The notes beneath the pieces were generated by a model. It did not search any database and was not told the DNA's origin. It worked only from the letters and a program-made list of their open reading frames with translations. DNA of 64,000 nt from Kryptolebias marmoratus. Its lineage: Eukaryota > Chordata > Actinopteri > Cyprinodontiformes > Rivulidae. Positions 1 through 36,400 of the stretch are shown here, one piece after another; within the stretch, counting starts at the first letter, position 1; each line of letters opens with the position of its first letter. The stretch covers positions 11,255,896-11,319,895 of the forward strand of contig NC_051435.1 of NCBI RefSeq assembly GCF_001649575.2, written 5' to 3'. Both the position numbers and the translations under genes were made by a program.

Positions 1-1321
1 TTTTTTTAATAGACCTTACTAAAGGTAAAAAAAAAACATGTAAGTGCAGACCATTTTAACCATGTTTCTGATACTGATATGAAAACATTTGTGCCAAAGC
101 TTCACTGTTCAAAAATTGTAAATATGAAAATACATTTTCACGTTAAGACAAAATACAAAGTACGGATGCAGAAATTAAATTGGTCCGGCAGTAACTCATG
201 TGAGAAGTTAAATTTAATTAAGAAAAATATAATTGTTTTCAACATTTGTTTGTGTTTTTTTGTAGTTAATGGCATGTCTTTTAGTCTAGCAGTCCTTTTT
301 GTATAAGGTAATTACACTCTGTTTAAATGGAATACAAATTATGTCATTATGACTGCATTTGTCTGGTCAGACTGGCTTCTTCTGCTCTCTGTCTTTGAAG
401 ATAAATACATAGTTTTATTGCATTGCATTCACTCAGCTGTGAAGTGTATCGTGTGATTCTTTCTGTGGCTGAAAAGAAAAAGAACAAAAAGCATAAAAGC
501 TTAGAGACATGATCTAGATGTATAGCATGGCTTCTCAGACAAAACACATCCACTGATGTTTCAGTGTCCACACAGGATAAGTGAAGGATATCTGTTTTAG
601 TCAGATAGTATAGTGACGAAGCTTAAAAGAAAAATAGGGGGGAAAATCATTGAATAGGGGCATATCTTGACTTTGTGTTTTCTTTGAAACAACATATAAA
701 ATAGGTTTATATAGATATATATGTTATAAAAGACTTTATTTACTCTTGAAAACAAGAATCATTTTCTGAGTGCTAAAAATGCTGCTTTAAGTTATGACAT
801 GATCTGTAACGCAGTCAGGCAGTCACAAGATTCTCCTGTGGGAACAAGGTTTATGACGTCTGTGTCCCCTTTTTGAACAGTTTACAGACTAAATTTAATG
901 AGGAATAAAATGAAAGTTACATCACATTTACATTGTGTGTTGGAACAAAAGGACATTTCAGCTTTGAATAAACTTATATTTGATAGTAAATCACATTTTC
1001 ACATTTTCACCAGTGCACTGCATTGTTTCTATTCATCCTCCTTCTAGACTAATTTGAAATATACAAGTTCACTTTAAAACTGATTCATCATGATAATTTG
1101 AAGTACTTTGAATAATTTAATGTGTAAATTTCATGTGACATTTGAACATAACTTTCCCATTTGTTTGGGTTTTATGCATATTCGAACTCTGCTGAGTTCT
1201 TTGGATTTAAATAAAATTCATAATTTATTCATACAAAAATGTATATTTTTAAGGCCATAGATTTTATATATATATATACATATACTTACATGCTGTTTTT
1301 CTTTCCGTCTCCTTTTTTCAG
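1..1321. other. AT-rich non-coding DNA upstream of b3galt1
   Basis: No exon-like reading frame or known repeat was recognised here. A pyrimidine tract followed by an AG at 1320-1321 looks like a splice acceptor, so the stretch is probably an intron lying between a distant 5' UTR exon and the b3galt1 coding exon. In mammals this gene has several non-coding 5' exons. The intron assignment is inferred. Confidence 0.4.
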
Positions 1322-1554
1322 ACATGAATGGAGATGCAAGAAGATCACCAAGAATCTGGATATTCATGCAGTTTTAAAGTGCTTTGCATTAAATTGCAAA
1401 CAGCATTCCTTCTCCCTAAAGTAATACATTATTGACAATTAATGTCAAACCGTATGCTGGAGCAGCTTAATGCTGCCTCACAGAGTGGAACATCACTAAT
1501 GGAAAGAAAACCTTATAAGATCCACCTCATCAAAATTCACCTAAGAGCAGCATA
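1322..1554 (+). other. b3galt1: Probable 5' UTR part of the b3galt1 coding exon, with a short uORF
   Basis: The exon probably begins just after the tract ending in ...cttttttcag at 1321 and runs without interruption into the ATG at 1555. It contains an upstream ORF of 17 codons plus stop (1324-1377), which could lower translation of the main frame. The acceptor is judged by eye only; a transcript would settle it. Confidence 0.4.
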
Positions 1555-2541
1555 ATGCCTTCAAAAGTATCATGTTTATACTTGCTGACGGTGGTCTGCT
1601 GGGCGAGCGCCCTGTGGTACTTGAGTATTTCTCGCCCAACGTCCACGTACGTCGGCCACATGGCTGTGCCTAAACGGAGGATTGTGAAACCTTCCAAAAA
1701 CATCACTTTCACCAACATCCGCACCCGCCCACTCAACCCACACACCTTTGAGTTCATCATCAACGAGCCGAAGAAGTGCGAAAGCATCACACCCTTCCTG
1801 GTTATCCTCATCAGCACCACACACAAGGAGTTTGACGCGCGCCAGGCCATCCGGGAGACCTGGGGGGATGAGAACACCTTCAGCGACATTCGCATTCTCA
1901 CCATCTTTCTCCTGGGCTGGAACACGGACGCAGTGCTGAACCAGATGGTGGAGCAGGAGAGTCAGATCTTCCATGATATCGTAGTGGAGAATTTTATCGA
2001 TTCATACCACAATCTTACCCTGAAGACCCTGATGGGCCTGCGCTGGGTGGCGACGTTTTGCCCAAAGGCGCAGTATGTCATGAAGACGGACAGCGACATC
2101 TTTGTCAACATGGACAATCTTATCTACAAGCTTCTAAAGCCCACCACCAAGCCGAGGAGGAGATATTTTACTGGCTATGTGATATATGGTGGTCCCATCA
2201 GAGATATGCGCAGCAAGTGGTACATGCCCAGAGACGTGTACCCTGAAAGTAAATACCCGCCTTTCTGCTCAGGCACTGGATATGTGTTCTCGGCAGATGT
2301 AGCCGAGCTAATCTACAAGACCTCATTACACACAAGACTGTTACATTTGGAGGATGTGTACGTGGGACTGTGTTTGCGTAAGCTGGGCATACACCCTTAT
2401 CAGAACAATGGTTTTAATCATTGGAAAATGGCTTATAGTCTCTGCAGGTACAGGCGGGTTATCACTGTCCACCAGATCTCCCCGGAGGAGATGCACCGCA
2501 TTTGGAATGACATGTCCAGCAAGAAGCACCTCCGATGTTAG
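1555..2541 (+). CDS. b3galt1: Beta-1,3-galactosyltransferase 1 (complete, single coding exon)
   Basis: The protein has 328 residues, against 326 in mammals. It is a type II Golgi enzyme of glycosyltransferase family 31 that moves galactose from UDP-galactose in beta-1,3 linkage onto terminal GlcNAc of glycoconjugates (type 1 chains). Visible features are a short cytoplasmic tail and a signal-anchor helix at about residues 5-25, the conserved stretch THKEFDARQAIRETWGDEN, the metal-binding DxD-type motif DSD at 179-181 inside MKTDSDIFVN, the block EDVYVGLCLRKLGIHP, and N-glycosylation sequons such as KNIT and HNLT. The C-terminal 60 residues are almost identical to the human protein as I remember it. 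The start is chosen because the N-terminus (MPSKVSCLY) matches the family. An uninterrupted coding exon is usual for this family. Only the stem (about residues 33-50) is clearly divergent. Confidence 0.97.
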   Translation: MPSKVSCLYLLTVVCWASALWYLSISRPTSTYVGHMAVPKRRIVKPSKNITFTNIRTRPLNPHTFEFIINEPKKCESITPFLVILISTTHKEFDARQAIRETWGDENTFSDIRILTIFLLGWNTDAVLNQMVEQESQIFHDIVVENFIDSYHNLTLKTLMGLRWVATFCPKAQYVMKTDSDIFVNMDNLIYKLLKPTTKPRRRYFTGYVIYGGPIRDMRSKWYMPRDVYPESKYPPFCSGTGYVFSADVAELIYKTSLHTRLLHLEDVYVGLCLRKLGIHPYQNNGFNHWKMAYSLCRYRRVITVHQISPEEMHRIWNDMSSKKHLRC

Positions 2542-5454
2542 GAGACACGTGGATTACTGATTAACATCTTTGATACTTTTTTTTCCCAACTGCCTTTAGT
2601 TTGCCATTGTCTTCTTTTTAAATATTGCCACAGTGAATAATGTATAACATACGAGGGCTTCTGCAGGTCTGTTTTATAACATGTTTATTTCTCTTGATTA
2701 AACCACATGAAGGCTTGTAAGGTGCATATTATCACCTATACGTAGGTGATGGCTTGTGACTTGAAGTTGTTTTCAGTCCGAGTTTAAAAATCGAACAACT
2801 TTGTAAGAATTAAGATGATCATAAGTAAGCCTGATTGTGGCCTGACCATTATAGACAGTGAATCATTCAGAAACTGTAGTGAAAGTGATATTTTGGTTTT
2901 ATTAAAATGGGGTTGCATGGACTACCTCAGAGTAGGCAGTTCTTTACCTCCAGTAGACAACAGTTAGTGGCACTAATTTGGAGAATCAGGGAGAAACTCT
3001 TGTGTTGGTAGTTTAAGCTAATAATACTCAAAGGGCCCATTTGTTCGATAATTTCTGCCATCAAAAACAAATCAAATTCAAAAACTTTCCTAGCAGCTGG
3101 AACAAATGTTATGACAGGTGTTTATACGCCTTGTTACTTTTGAATGAGATAGTTGTTTATAGTCTTTTGGCTATTTCGTGCTATTTATGTTTGCGTTCCG
3201 ATGTGCAATGCCTGCACAGATGTTGTTCCGTGTATTCTGCTGTGGAACAACTTATACTTTCTTGTCCGGACTGAGATGTGACGATATCTGTGTGAGGCAA
3301 ACTATACGAAAGACAGAACAACTCTTGGCAGACTCAACTGATCATTGGGATGTTTAGCTGCCTCTGAGGAAACAGTTAGCGCAGCAAATGGTTGAGAAAT
3401 GGTTACAAACAGCTGTTTCATGCAAAATTGACTCTGTGTTAAAATACACAAAACTGTGTTTAATCAAACTGCTTCTGAGGTTTTGAGTTTGAGTTGTTTG
3501 AGACAGTAGAAATTTGCTCCCAAATGCATCTCTGATTCTTCACCTGAAATCACTCTGACGGCTGTTTCCTGCAGGAAAGACACTAACTGCTTGTAAGTAC
3601 TCCACTCAACCCCACTTCCGATAAATAAAACTACCTGTCCATTTAAAGCCCTGTCACCTGTTTCCCTGTTTGATATAAAGTGTCCTTGAGCAAGAATCTG
3701 TATTAGATTCACAGCTGTTGACCCAGAAAAGATAAGAATGTGGGAAAATCAATAAAGCATTGCATTACGATAAGACATTTCCATAGAATATTATTAAAAG
3801 TATAGCATAGAAGAGTTTCAGAACCAAGGCAACTCAAATGTAACCCTGATGACCATTTCACTGACATGTGCACTTGTGCTTTTCTCTTCCCCATCTTTTT
3901 TTAATGAGGCTAAAAATAAACTGCAGCTCAGTTTATTGTCAATATCCAACACCGAGTGGGTTGAAATGATGGTCTAATGTATTCTGAGAATTTTCTAAAT
4001 TAAAATTTAGAGGACTTGCTGCTTTTTTTTCAAAGAAATTTGACTGGTACTTTCTTTTGTTTACACACAGCCATCATCACATTGCCTTTTTCTCTCTCAA
4101 ACAAGTCGTGTGTATGCTTAGGATTTTAGATGCATTGCCTTGTTTTCCCACTTTGACATTTTCATGCCCGAGGTAATTATGCATCTCAGCTACCAGCCTC
4201 TCATTATTGTAGCTGCTGCTCGTGTGTGTTGTAAATCAGCAGCTGTTTCAGCTCATCAACTCCTCCAAGCAGCAAGAAAAATACTAAATCATGTCTGAAT
4301 ACTGAATCATGCGAACCTCTCCTCATGTCTAGCTGAGATCATTACAGACTGGATGTATTGTCACATGAATTTGGCATATCATTGGCTACAGAAGCACTCT
4401 CACTGTATGAATTACATGGAAAGCTTAGTCGTTTCTAAGAAAATGTGGCTTTGTTGGCAAAAAAATACTTTTGGTTTTGTTTTTTGTTTTTTTTTTCCTC
4501 TGAAGTTTTGTAGTCTTATAAGCTAATGTGACATTTACTGTGAAAGCATCTATCCCACACTGGGTTGTTGTTATATATTGTATGTTTTTATATAAAAAAG
4601 CAAATACTTGATTAATTAAAATGAACTTGCTGCTTTCACCTGTTGCCTTCTTTTTCTTCTTTTTTTGTTCCGCAGAGATAAGTTGAGGGTTTGGTATCGT
4701 GACAGGTTGTTTTTAAGATGCTGCCCGACAGCTAACATGATTGTTTCCCATGGATTATTAATGGGAACAAACCACAGACACGATCTTCGGTGTAAATAAC
4801 CACCTAATACAAAAGTGATGGCATTCTTTTTTTTAAATTTTTTCAAAGATGAATATCTACTGAATGTCAGTCTCTAACTTGGCCACAACTAATTGAGAAA
4901 AGCATTCATGAGGAAGTCTCTAAAATTCCCATCTAATGTTTGGAAGAAAGGGATATTGTTTTCTTCCTGCTGCTCAATTTTAATAGAACACAAGTTCTCA
5001 GCTGATTTATTTTTGTATCCTGCCAACTACATGCTAAATTTTGTAAAAACAATCAGCATAAACGGCTAGTTTAGGCTCCTTTAACTACAGCCTTCAGGGA
5101 AGCTGTAAGCAGATCGAGTAAAATTGAACATTTTGTAGCTAAATAAATCTTTAAAGAGACAAACAGGAGGTTAAACGCAACATTTTAGATGGAATGGTGT
5201 TGTGGAAATGTATAAAAAAAGAAACAATATTTGTTTGTTTTTTTAATTCAAGCATGTGTAAGCCTTTTAGACTCTAGTAAATCACAAAACTTGTTTTATT
5301 TATGAGCCTGTAAATATGCATAAAACATGGACTTTAAGTTCTAGCTAGAGGCATGTCAAATGTTGTCAAAATGTATTGAATCAAAACGCTTCCTCATAAT
5401 CCAAATAATAAAGTGCAGGTTCAAAAGTGAGTGTTGATTGCGATCATTATTCAT

Positions 5455-5527
<73 letters not shown>

Positions 5528-6979
5528 CTGCAGCAATAGCAAAATGTTTGTTATAAAAACCATATATTTCACACATTTATTTTAAATAACTGCTTTATTT
5601 GCTGCTCCTCGTCAGAAATTTGACATAAGCTGATTACAGAGAAGGAGAAGGGGGTAATACGGTGACAAAATGTACATAATGTACATAAAAAAACAATAAA
5701 TTACTCTGGAAAACAAAACGTTTTAGAGACGTTAATATTTACCACCTCAGTACATATGAACAAAGTAAATAATTTAATGCTACTGAACTTTGTTTGGACA
5801 AACAAATGGTTCATCACACTTTGAGCAGTTGTTGTTTGGTTCCATCTGTAGATGTGTTTGTTTTCACACAGAACAGTTAGGTAGCTACTATATTTCCGGG
5901 AACAAAAATGAAACTGTTGTGGATAAGTTGAGCGTCTGATTGCACCTCAACCAGAACAGATTATGAGACTGCGGGTTCTATTTTGTTTCATTTCTATTAA
6001 CGACAAAAGCACACAAATTAAAACTCGTCTCCGGGGCCTAAGCATTGGCACACACTCGGCCCAAAAGTGCATTTCAGCTCGCCTCATTAAGATAGTTCCC
6101 ATGAAGTGTATCGTTGCTGGAGGAACACATTGGTGAAATGGTGATGAGCAGGCTCGTCCCTCAGTGTGCTCTCGCTCACTGACAACATTCTTTAGGCACA
6201 GAAAAATGAACAAGGCACCTCTAGCATTTTTGAAGCGTTAACACTGTCGAGAGCAGCAAATTATACACAGTAGCATCCAGGTCTCGTTTATTTCTCAACC
6301 AAAATGCTTCAGTTCTTCACGTGAAACAGGTCTTGACAGATACAACAATTTATAGTCTTTTAAGACAGTCGTCATGTTTTTTTTAATTTAAAAAAAAAAA
6401 CAAATGTGCTTCTTCTCACAAATTAACTAAGACTTACATTCTGACACAGACCTCAGGGAAACTTCACAAATGAGTGGGCTTGTGAGACGTGAGTCAAAGT
6501 ATATTTGTTTTCACAGTGGCAACAAAACAGAGTAAGAGGGGAAAAAAAGAACATAAAATTTATATATCTTCTCATTTTAATAAATAATGAGAACCCTGCT
6601 GAACACAGCAGTAACGTGATGTTAAACTAAATAAATAAAACAAAACATTCAAAGCTACATTTTAATCCCCTCCTTTCACCGCCTGAGTACATCTTTTGGT
6701 TCCTGGGCTGTACCTGATCCTGACCCTGGTCTGTGCGCTGGAATGTTAAGGTTAAAGGTCGAGGGACAGTGAGACGGAAAGTCGACGCTAAGGAGGTGCA
6801 GGTGGCAGAGCTCGGCTTCAGGGAAGATAAAAAAGGAGTGAGGGAAGGAGGAGGAGGAGTGTTCTTAGCGGAGGTGTTGGGGGATGATACTGCAGGAGGT
6901 GCTTGTGGTGGTGTGGTCCTCAGTCTGTCTGCCCTGACCTGTCTCCCCTGTCTCACCTGCTGCAGGCATGAAGGAAGCA
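2542..6979. other. b3galt1 3' UTR and intergenic DNA before the stk39 3' end
   Basis: No gene was recognised. The b3galt1 3' UTR must start here; AATAAA at 3751-3756 is one of several possible plus-strand poly(A) signals, none of them decisive. The stk39 3' UTR enters from the other side, with TTTATT at 6287-6292 (AATAAA on the minus strand) as a candidate. A long (AT)n tract lies at 5457-5523. The rest is AT-rich, without clear repeats. Confidence 0.5.
5457..5523. repeat. (AT)n microsatellite
   Basis: About 33 perfect AT units in a row. Tracts of this kind are often length-variable and can be collapsed in assemblies. Confidence 0.95.
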
Positions 6980-30157
<23,178 letters not shown>

Positions 30158-30675
30158 GATGATAATGAGGATGAGGAGGAGAAGGAGGGGGGGGGGGGGC
30201 GGAACGATGCGCCAGTTAGCCGCCCCTGTCGCCTGTCTGTGTCGGTCGGAGGAGCAGACGGTTTGACCTCACCTCCTCCTCCTCGGTGGAAGTGTCAGCT
30301 GGCAGCTGCAGCGCGACAACCACCGCCGACACGAGCCGAGCTCAACCCGGAAAATAACGGAACACGCACACATGCGCGCGCGCACACTGGCATGTCAGTT
30401 CGCCACGCACAGGAAGACCTTGCTCAAAATCACTTTTAATCTTCTTAGAAGAACAGCTGACGACTAAAGAGGCGCAAATTAGCTCCTTAGTAATGTATCT
30501 TTTAAGTAGCCTAACACGAGTAAAAATAAAGAAGTAAATAAAATTATCTGTTTTTATTATTATTGCTTTACATTTAAACAGAGCGGCTTGTCATTTAGTG
30601 TTAGTGCCACTGACGCGTGTGTGTGACGATTTAATGTGTCACAGCTGAAACTGCACGTGACGCTGTTCACAGTGT

Positions 30676-30689
30676 CCACCAGATGGCGC
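30676..30689 (+). promoter_or_regulatory. CTCF-like core motif (plus strand), 0.5 kb upstream of stk39
   Basis: CCACCAGATGGCGC fits the core CCASYAGRKGGCRS exactly. A CACGTG E-box lies 17 bp before it. Confidence 0.55.
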
Positions 30690-32558
30690 CATCACACCAC
30701 GCCCGGTGTGACGACTGGAGCGGTTTTACAGCAAAAATCAGCATACAGTGCCCTTGGACAGCCTCTACGGAAGCCCGGTGAGAGTCATACTAAGGGCTGA
30801 AAAAAAAAGTTTAATAAACAATTCACACAGAAATACCTGCTGCGCACCAGACAAGTGGCTGATTGGCATCAGCAAGAGATTAATTTAGTCTCGTAAAGGG
30901 AAATAAGAAATTTATTTGAGCTATATTTGGATCTCAAATCACATTTGGATTGCTTTGACTGCAGTTATATCATTCGTCTTACCTTCATTGAGTTTTTGAA
31001 TAACATTATCAGGAATATTTTGTGTTTTCAGAAGGTGGATATATATTCTTCTGAAGCCATTCTCTAAAATATTTTGAGTTTAAGGACATTTGGTTCACTA
31101 GGCTACCAAGAAGATTATCTTGTGTGCACTAGACAGTTTCCTGTGTGCACAAGTAAATATGTTTGCAGCACTGCACCCTTAAGGGCTCCATATTAAATAT
31201 AAAAATAAAAGAGTTTGGATATTTTAAGAGTAAAATTAATGCAATATGTGCTGCCAGTTATTTACCTACAGAGTGGCTTTTTCAACATGAAATAAATTAG
31301 TAATTTTCATTTTAATTACCGGATATTTTGATTCTATCAGCTTGAATAAAAGAAAAACTTATAGCTTTGAAATGCATCACAAAGTTATATTCTAACTTTA
31401 TGCACAACTCATAGATCTAAATTTCATGGTCTCCAATTTTGATTTAAGCTCAAACATCACATAAGATGTTTTACTATCAGTTTTATTTTTAGCAATTACC
31501 GCTGGATGTAACAATTTGTAATCCCTTGTTTCACATCCAGCGTTGTGTTGACATCTGTTTCCCTGTTTAAATCAACCCCTTTCAGCTTGGCATTAAAAAC
31601 AACACCTGCTGCACATAATGATACCGCAAATCCATATGAGTGGTTTCCTGAATTGAAGGAAAATATTTCCCTTTTATTTTTACACCTGACATTTGCTGGT
31701 CTCTGCATTATTATCCCCTTTTAGTCTTTTCAGGTATCTATTTATTTATTTAATTGCATACTGCCATTTAATGCATATGTTTTGGAGTTTTATGTAATGT
31801 ACCCAACATAGTCAGATGCTAGCAAAGCTAAATTATCAAAAAAATATATTGCAAATTAGTTTAGTTATTAATTACTTTTTTGGTTCAATTAAGTCCAGTT
31901 GTGTAGAAATGATTGGTATTATACTGAAATATGTGAAAAGCTTTGATGTCTAAAATTGGGAGGGTATTTAAAAAAAAACAGGATACCTCTCAGAGAAAAT
32001 TGAATTCAGTAATAAATAAATAAATAAAAGACTGTAACACCACAACAAAAGTGCCAATTTGCAGACCAAGGTCCTCGTGTTTGGTTAAAGAAGGAACAAA
32101 GAGATTAAATGCAACCTTGAAAAATAAGAAAATAAAAACAAAATAGAAGAAGGAGGAAAAGAAAGCTCCACAGGAGAAAGAAAAGGGTCGATCAGTGGAA
32201 CCATTTTAAGTAACGCACGTCACAAAGCTGGGTTTTACAGAAGAGTGGCCATGCAGGGGGAAAAAAGCAAGCAAAGAAATAAACAAAAAAAGATGTGCAT
32301 TTAATAAAAAAGAAGGTATTCAGAGTTAAACAAAAGGCAACAACACATAGGTGAAAAGGAGTCCTGGTCAGCTAAGATTATTGCCAACTTGTAAAAACGT
32401 CAACCCTAGATTAAAACACATGGAGAAAATTAAAAACGCTACAATAATTTAGAAAAAAATGCAGCTTTTACAAGCACACATTCAGTAACAAAAACACTGT
32501 TTATAATACAAAAAACATACTTCATAAGTGTTACAGTATTTACCTTTATGTTTAAACA

Positions 32559-32559
<1 letters not shown>

Positions 32560-32587
<28 letters not shown>
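32560..32587. repeat. (AAT)n microsatellite
   Basis: About nine AAT units in the stk39-cers6 intergenic region; a shorter AAT tract lies at about 33167-33184. Confidence 0.9.
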
Positions 32588-32589
<2 letters not shown>

Positions 32590-33005
32590 TCACCTATATT
32601 TACATCGTAGGTTGTGTTTCTTTTTTTAGTGTTTAGAGAAATTGCTAATTTGGCCAAGAGATCACAAGGTCCTCAGCCCTCATCTTTTTTTAGAAGCAAC
32701 TGCTGTTAATTTGAGAAACAGGTTAATCTACCACAAAAACATCCAAAATAAGCAGAACGAAGCTGTAAACCGCACAATATTACCACAAGGAAAACAAAAC
32801 TGACTAATATTCCAAAAAACAGACAAATATAGCATAAGTGAAACTGACCCAAGCTGAATGTAAAATAATCAATCATTGAAATAAACCCACTGAGCACTGA
32901 TGGGACACTCTGTGGGCAGAAATACATTGAAAGCACAGCTGCACAGCTGTTGAAAGTCTGCCCCTTTATTTAGGATCAGATTTATTTCTTAGTGCATCAC
33001 ATCCG

Positions 33006-33019
33006 CCACCAGGTGGCAG
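33006..33019 (+). promoter_or_regulatory. CTCF-like core motif (plus strand), 0.5 kb upstream of cers6
   Basis: CCACCAGGTGGCAG fits CCASYAGRKGGCRS exactly. It has the same orientation as the site at 30676. Confidence 0.55.
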
Positions 33020-33481
33020 AGTTTTACCAAACATGAAGTCTGTCTCCATGATGCTGATCTATTTTCTGCTTATATGCACAAACAACTGAGTTAGGCTGTG
33101 ATAATGTTTACAGTGGCAGGCAGGGCTTTGTAAGACTAAACCAGTTTGATCACTTTATGTAAAAATAATAATAATAATAATAATACACGAAGCATAAGAA
33201 GCCATTCATTTATATCCGGTTGTGTGTTATTCTAATACGCATCGTTATAGGAATTGCTTTGGATTGACAGAGCCGTAATACAGCTGGTATAATAACCGTA
33301 TTACAGGACATTTCCGCGCACCAATGAGTCGCTGAGGAGCTGATTGGGTCTGCTTCCCCACACTGCCTGCCTGCCTGGGACAGCAGCTGAAGGGACGGCG
33401 GTCTCACACGGACATCTGCTCATCCCGCGACGCACACCCAGCCGCCCAGAACCTTCGCCTCGGCGTCTGCTGCAGGGAGAC

Positions 33482-36400
33482 ATGGCCGGGATTTTGGCGT
33501 GGTTCTGGAACGAGAGGTTCTGGCTCCCCCACAACGTAACCTGGGCTGATTTAAAAAACACGGACGAGGCGACGTTCCCGCAAGCCGAGGATCTGTATCT
33601 GGCGTGTCCTTTAGCCTTCTGCATCTTCATGATACGGCTGGTTTTCGAAAGGTGAGCTGCTGATGGTGGGGGGGGATGCGGGTTTATTGTATGTCGATGA
33701 GCGATGCGCAGCAGGCTGTTTTTACCCCCCTAAACAATGGCATCTGATCTGGTTCCACAGCCCACAAATCGGCACGGCTGATCATCCTTCTCCTTCAGGC
33801 CTGCAGCGTTTGTCTCTGCTTTTCATGCATCTGTCAGAGACAGAGACAGAGCGCACAGAACTTACCACCTGCCTGTCTCTGGAGCCCAAACCTGCACTCA
33901 AATCTAACAAAGAGACGGACCCTTTGACAAATAAAGGCGTTTTTTTATTATTCAGAATTCATATTTCATGTTATGGGTCATGTTGCATGTCCTGTTCAGT
34001 CACCAACAAGGATGTAGTGTGATGATCCCAGCAGTCCCTGTCCTGCGAGTCTAAAACTGGAGGCAGTGAGTGAAGCCTCACACCTGCAAAAAAAAAAAAA
34101 AACAATGACTGAAGCCAGAATGTTTAAGCTGTTTAATTCACAGGTCTCCTCACATAGGGGTTGTTGTCAAATGTAGTCACATGTGTTGATCTCCCACAGC
34201 TTCCCAGCATTACTTTCAGTCGTTTCTGTTTTTTTTTTTATTTTATCAGTGTCTGATCAGAAAATATCAGTTACAAAACAAACCCCAACTTCTCCTTCTT
34301 CTAGTCTGCAGAGACATTTCATAACATTTCAGTATGAACGGCGTATCATTCCTTGAAGGAATGCACATCACCCGCCTTTCACCTTTCATGACAGAGTTTT
34401 AAACTAAGGTCTTATGTTCAGAAGCGACTGAGTTGTGGCTGTTTTGAGGTGTCACGCTTAGAGTATCTGTTATCAAAGACGCTCATCTCCTACCACCTCA
34501 AACTTCAGGTCAATAACTGTAAAACGGACTGAGTTGTAGCGAATTTTGTGTTGACTAATGTCTGTTAGCTGTGGGAAACATTTTGAAATGTATTGACTCA
34601 AAAAGTTAACCAGTTTTAGATGTACATCCAGTTATTACTTTCTGAAAGTTTCATTAAAATCCATCCAGTGGTTTGTGAGATATTTTGCTAACAGACAAAC
34701 AGGGTTGACTCCAAAAGATAGTGCTGAAGTTTGGGCAGAGATCCTGCACAATGAAGACCACTTAGAGTATGTATGAATCTAAATTGACACAAAAAGCCTT
34801 ATTTTGATATGAAATGTTTGTTTTTCGCAGGTTTATTGCGAGACCATGTGCCATGGGTCTAAAAATCCAAGTCAACGGGCCCCAAAAGGCCCAGCCCAAT
34901 GCTATCCTGGAGAAGGTTTTCACTGCTATAACCAAGGTGGGGATGTGCGTTTCCTTCATGTTCGTTTTACCTTTTATAATTTATCACGCAGCTAAAAATA
35001 ACTCTGAAACTACGGGGGGATTTTTTTTCCGCCAGCATCCAGACGAGAAGAGGCTGGAGGGCCTGTCCAAGCAGCTGGACTGGGACGTGCGCACCATCCA
35101 GCGTTGGTTCCGGCAGCGGCGCAACCAGGAGAAGCCGAGCACTCTCGCCAGATTCTGCGAAAGCATGTGAGGCAACCTCTAAATCTTAATTTAACTACAA
35201 AGGCTTTGTTCCAGCGATAAGTAACAGCCGAAAACAAAACACAGCTGCTAAGAAAATCCATTATAGTGACCATTATATCAGCTTAATGTTGGTATTTACA
35301 TTAGTGCTTCGTTTTAACTCTCTGCTTCGGCTGATGTGTGTGAGGGCTGATTTGAATAGGCTACAGCAGCCTGCCTTGCATCAACACCACAACTGATAAT
35401 TGTAGTAAAAGCAGGAGTGATGGATAACTTCGCCTGAGCGAGCTACTGCGAGTTCATTTTCCTACCGTACGAGAGCAGGGGTCAGTTCTGTGCAAACGCT
35501 TCACACAACTGAGATAAATGGAGACGATAATGTTGAGGGAAACTTGTCCAATTGGCCTTTACAGTTCCTGAAAAGTCCGAGTCAAGTCGTCATGTGGCTG
35601 GTTGCGGTCCGACTGAACGGGGTTGGCCCTGGGGTGGAAAGCACAACAGCGTTAGACAAAGACACAATAATGGACCAGCATCGCCTAAATAAAGAACAAA
35701 AAAACAATTAGACAAAACCTGACAGCCTAAAAAAGACATTAGGAAATTATAGGCGTGACATTCCTTGGGGAAATGCATATCGCCCACTGGCTTTCATGCC
35801 AAAGTTTTAAACTAAGATTATCTTGTCTTGAAAAGTTATGGCTGCTTTAGTCAAATCTTAAAAATAATATTGTAATATTGCACCATTTTACACTTTCTGC
35901 TTGTACTGAAAGAGTGTTTAAGGATTCACTCCCAGCTACTACCACTCCAGGTTTTAGCTCAATAGCTTTAAAACTGACTGAGTTGTAGACAACTTTTTTG
36001 CTGAGGTCAATCAACTGTGGCTGAATTTTAAAGTCACCCAGCGAAATTTCCTTCTCTGTGAAAATTCTGTGTGAATGCTAAATTACTCTGCTGAAATTTG
36101 TTGAAGAAGCAGAGCACGTTGCAAACTCTACCTAAAAGTAGCTGTGGCGGCCATCTTGAACTGAGTCAAATCCAAATGTTATTCAGTTTGAAATGTGCAT
36201 CCAATTGTTACGTTCTCCTTAGTTTGTTCAAATCAGTTTACTGGTTCATGAGATGTTTTGCTAACAGACAGACAGATGAACACACAGGGAGGCAGTTACA
36301 TGATCGCCCACCTTTCATGGTGGTGTTTGATTTAAACAAAAAGGACAAAAACCAGCATTGCTTTAGTTTTGGTGTAACCAGTCTTGTATCTTTTATGGCG

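Larger units (their letters stand above)
30158..33481. promoter_or_regulatory. Divergent stk39/cers6 intergenic region
   Basis: The two genes start head to head, 3.3 kb apart. The stk39 end (about 30050-30400) and the cers6 end (about 33300-33480) are GC- and CpG-rich, as expected for CpG-island promoters without TATA boxes. The middle is AT-rich with ATT repeats. An E-box CACGTG is at 30654-30659, CTCF-like cores are at 30676 and 33006, and CCAAT boxes in both orientations sit at 33321-33325 and 33343-33347, about 140-160 bp before the cers6 ATG. No gene was recognised between. Confidence 0.6.

Noticed and set aside
1530..1974. Antisense frames of 131-132 residues under b3galt1
   Set aside because: They mirror the b3galt1 coding strand and have no family features.
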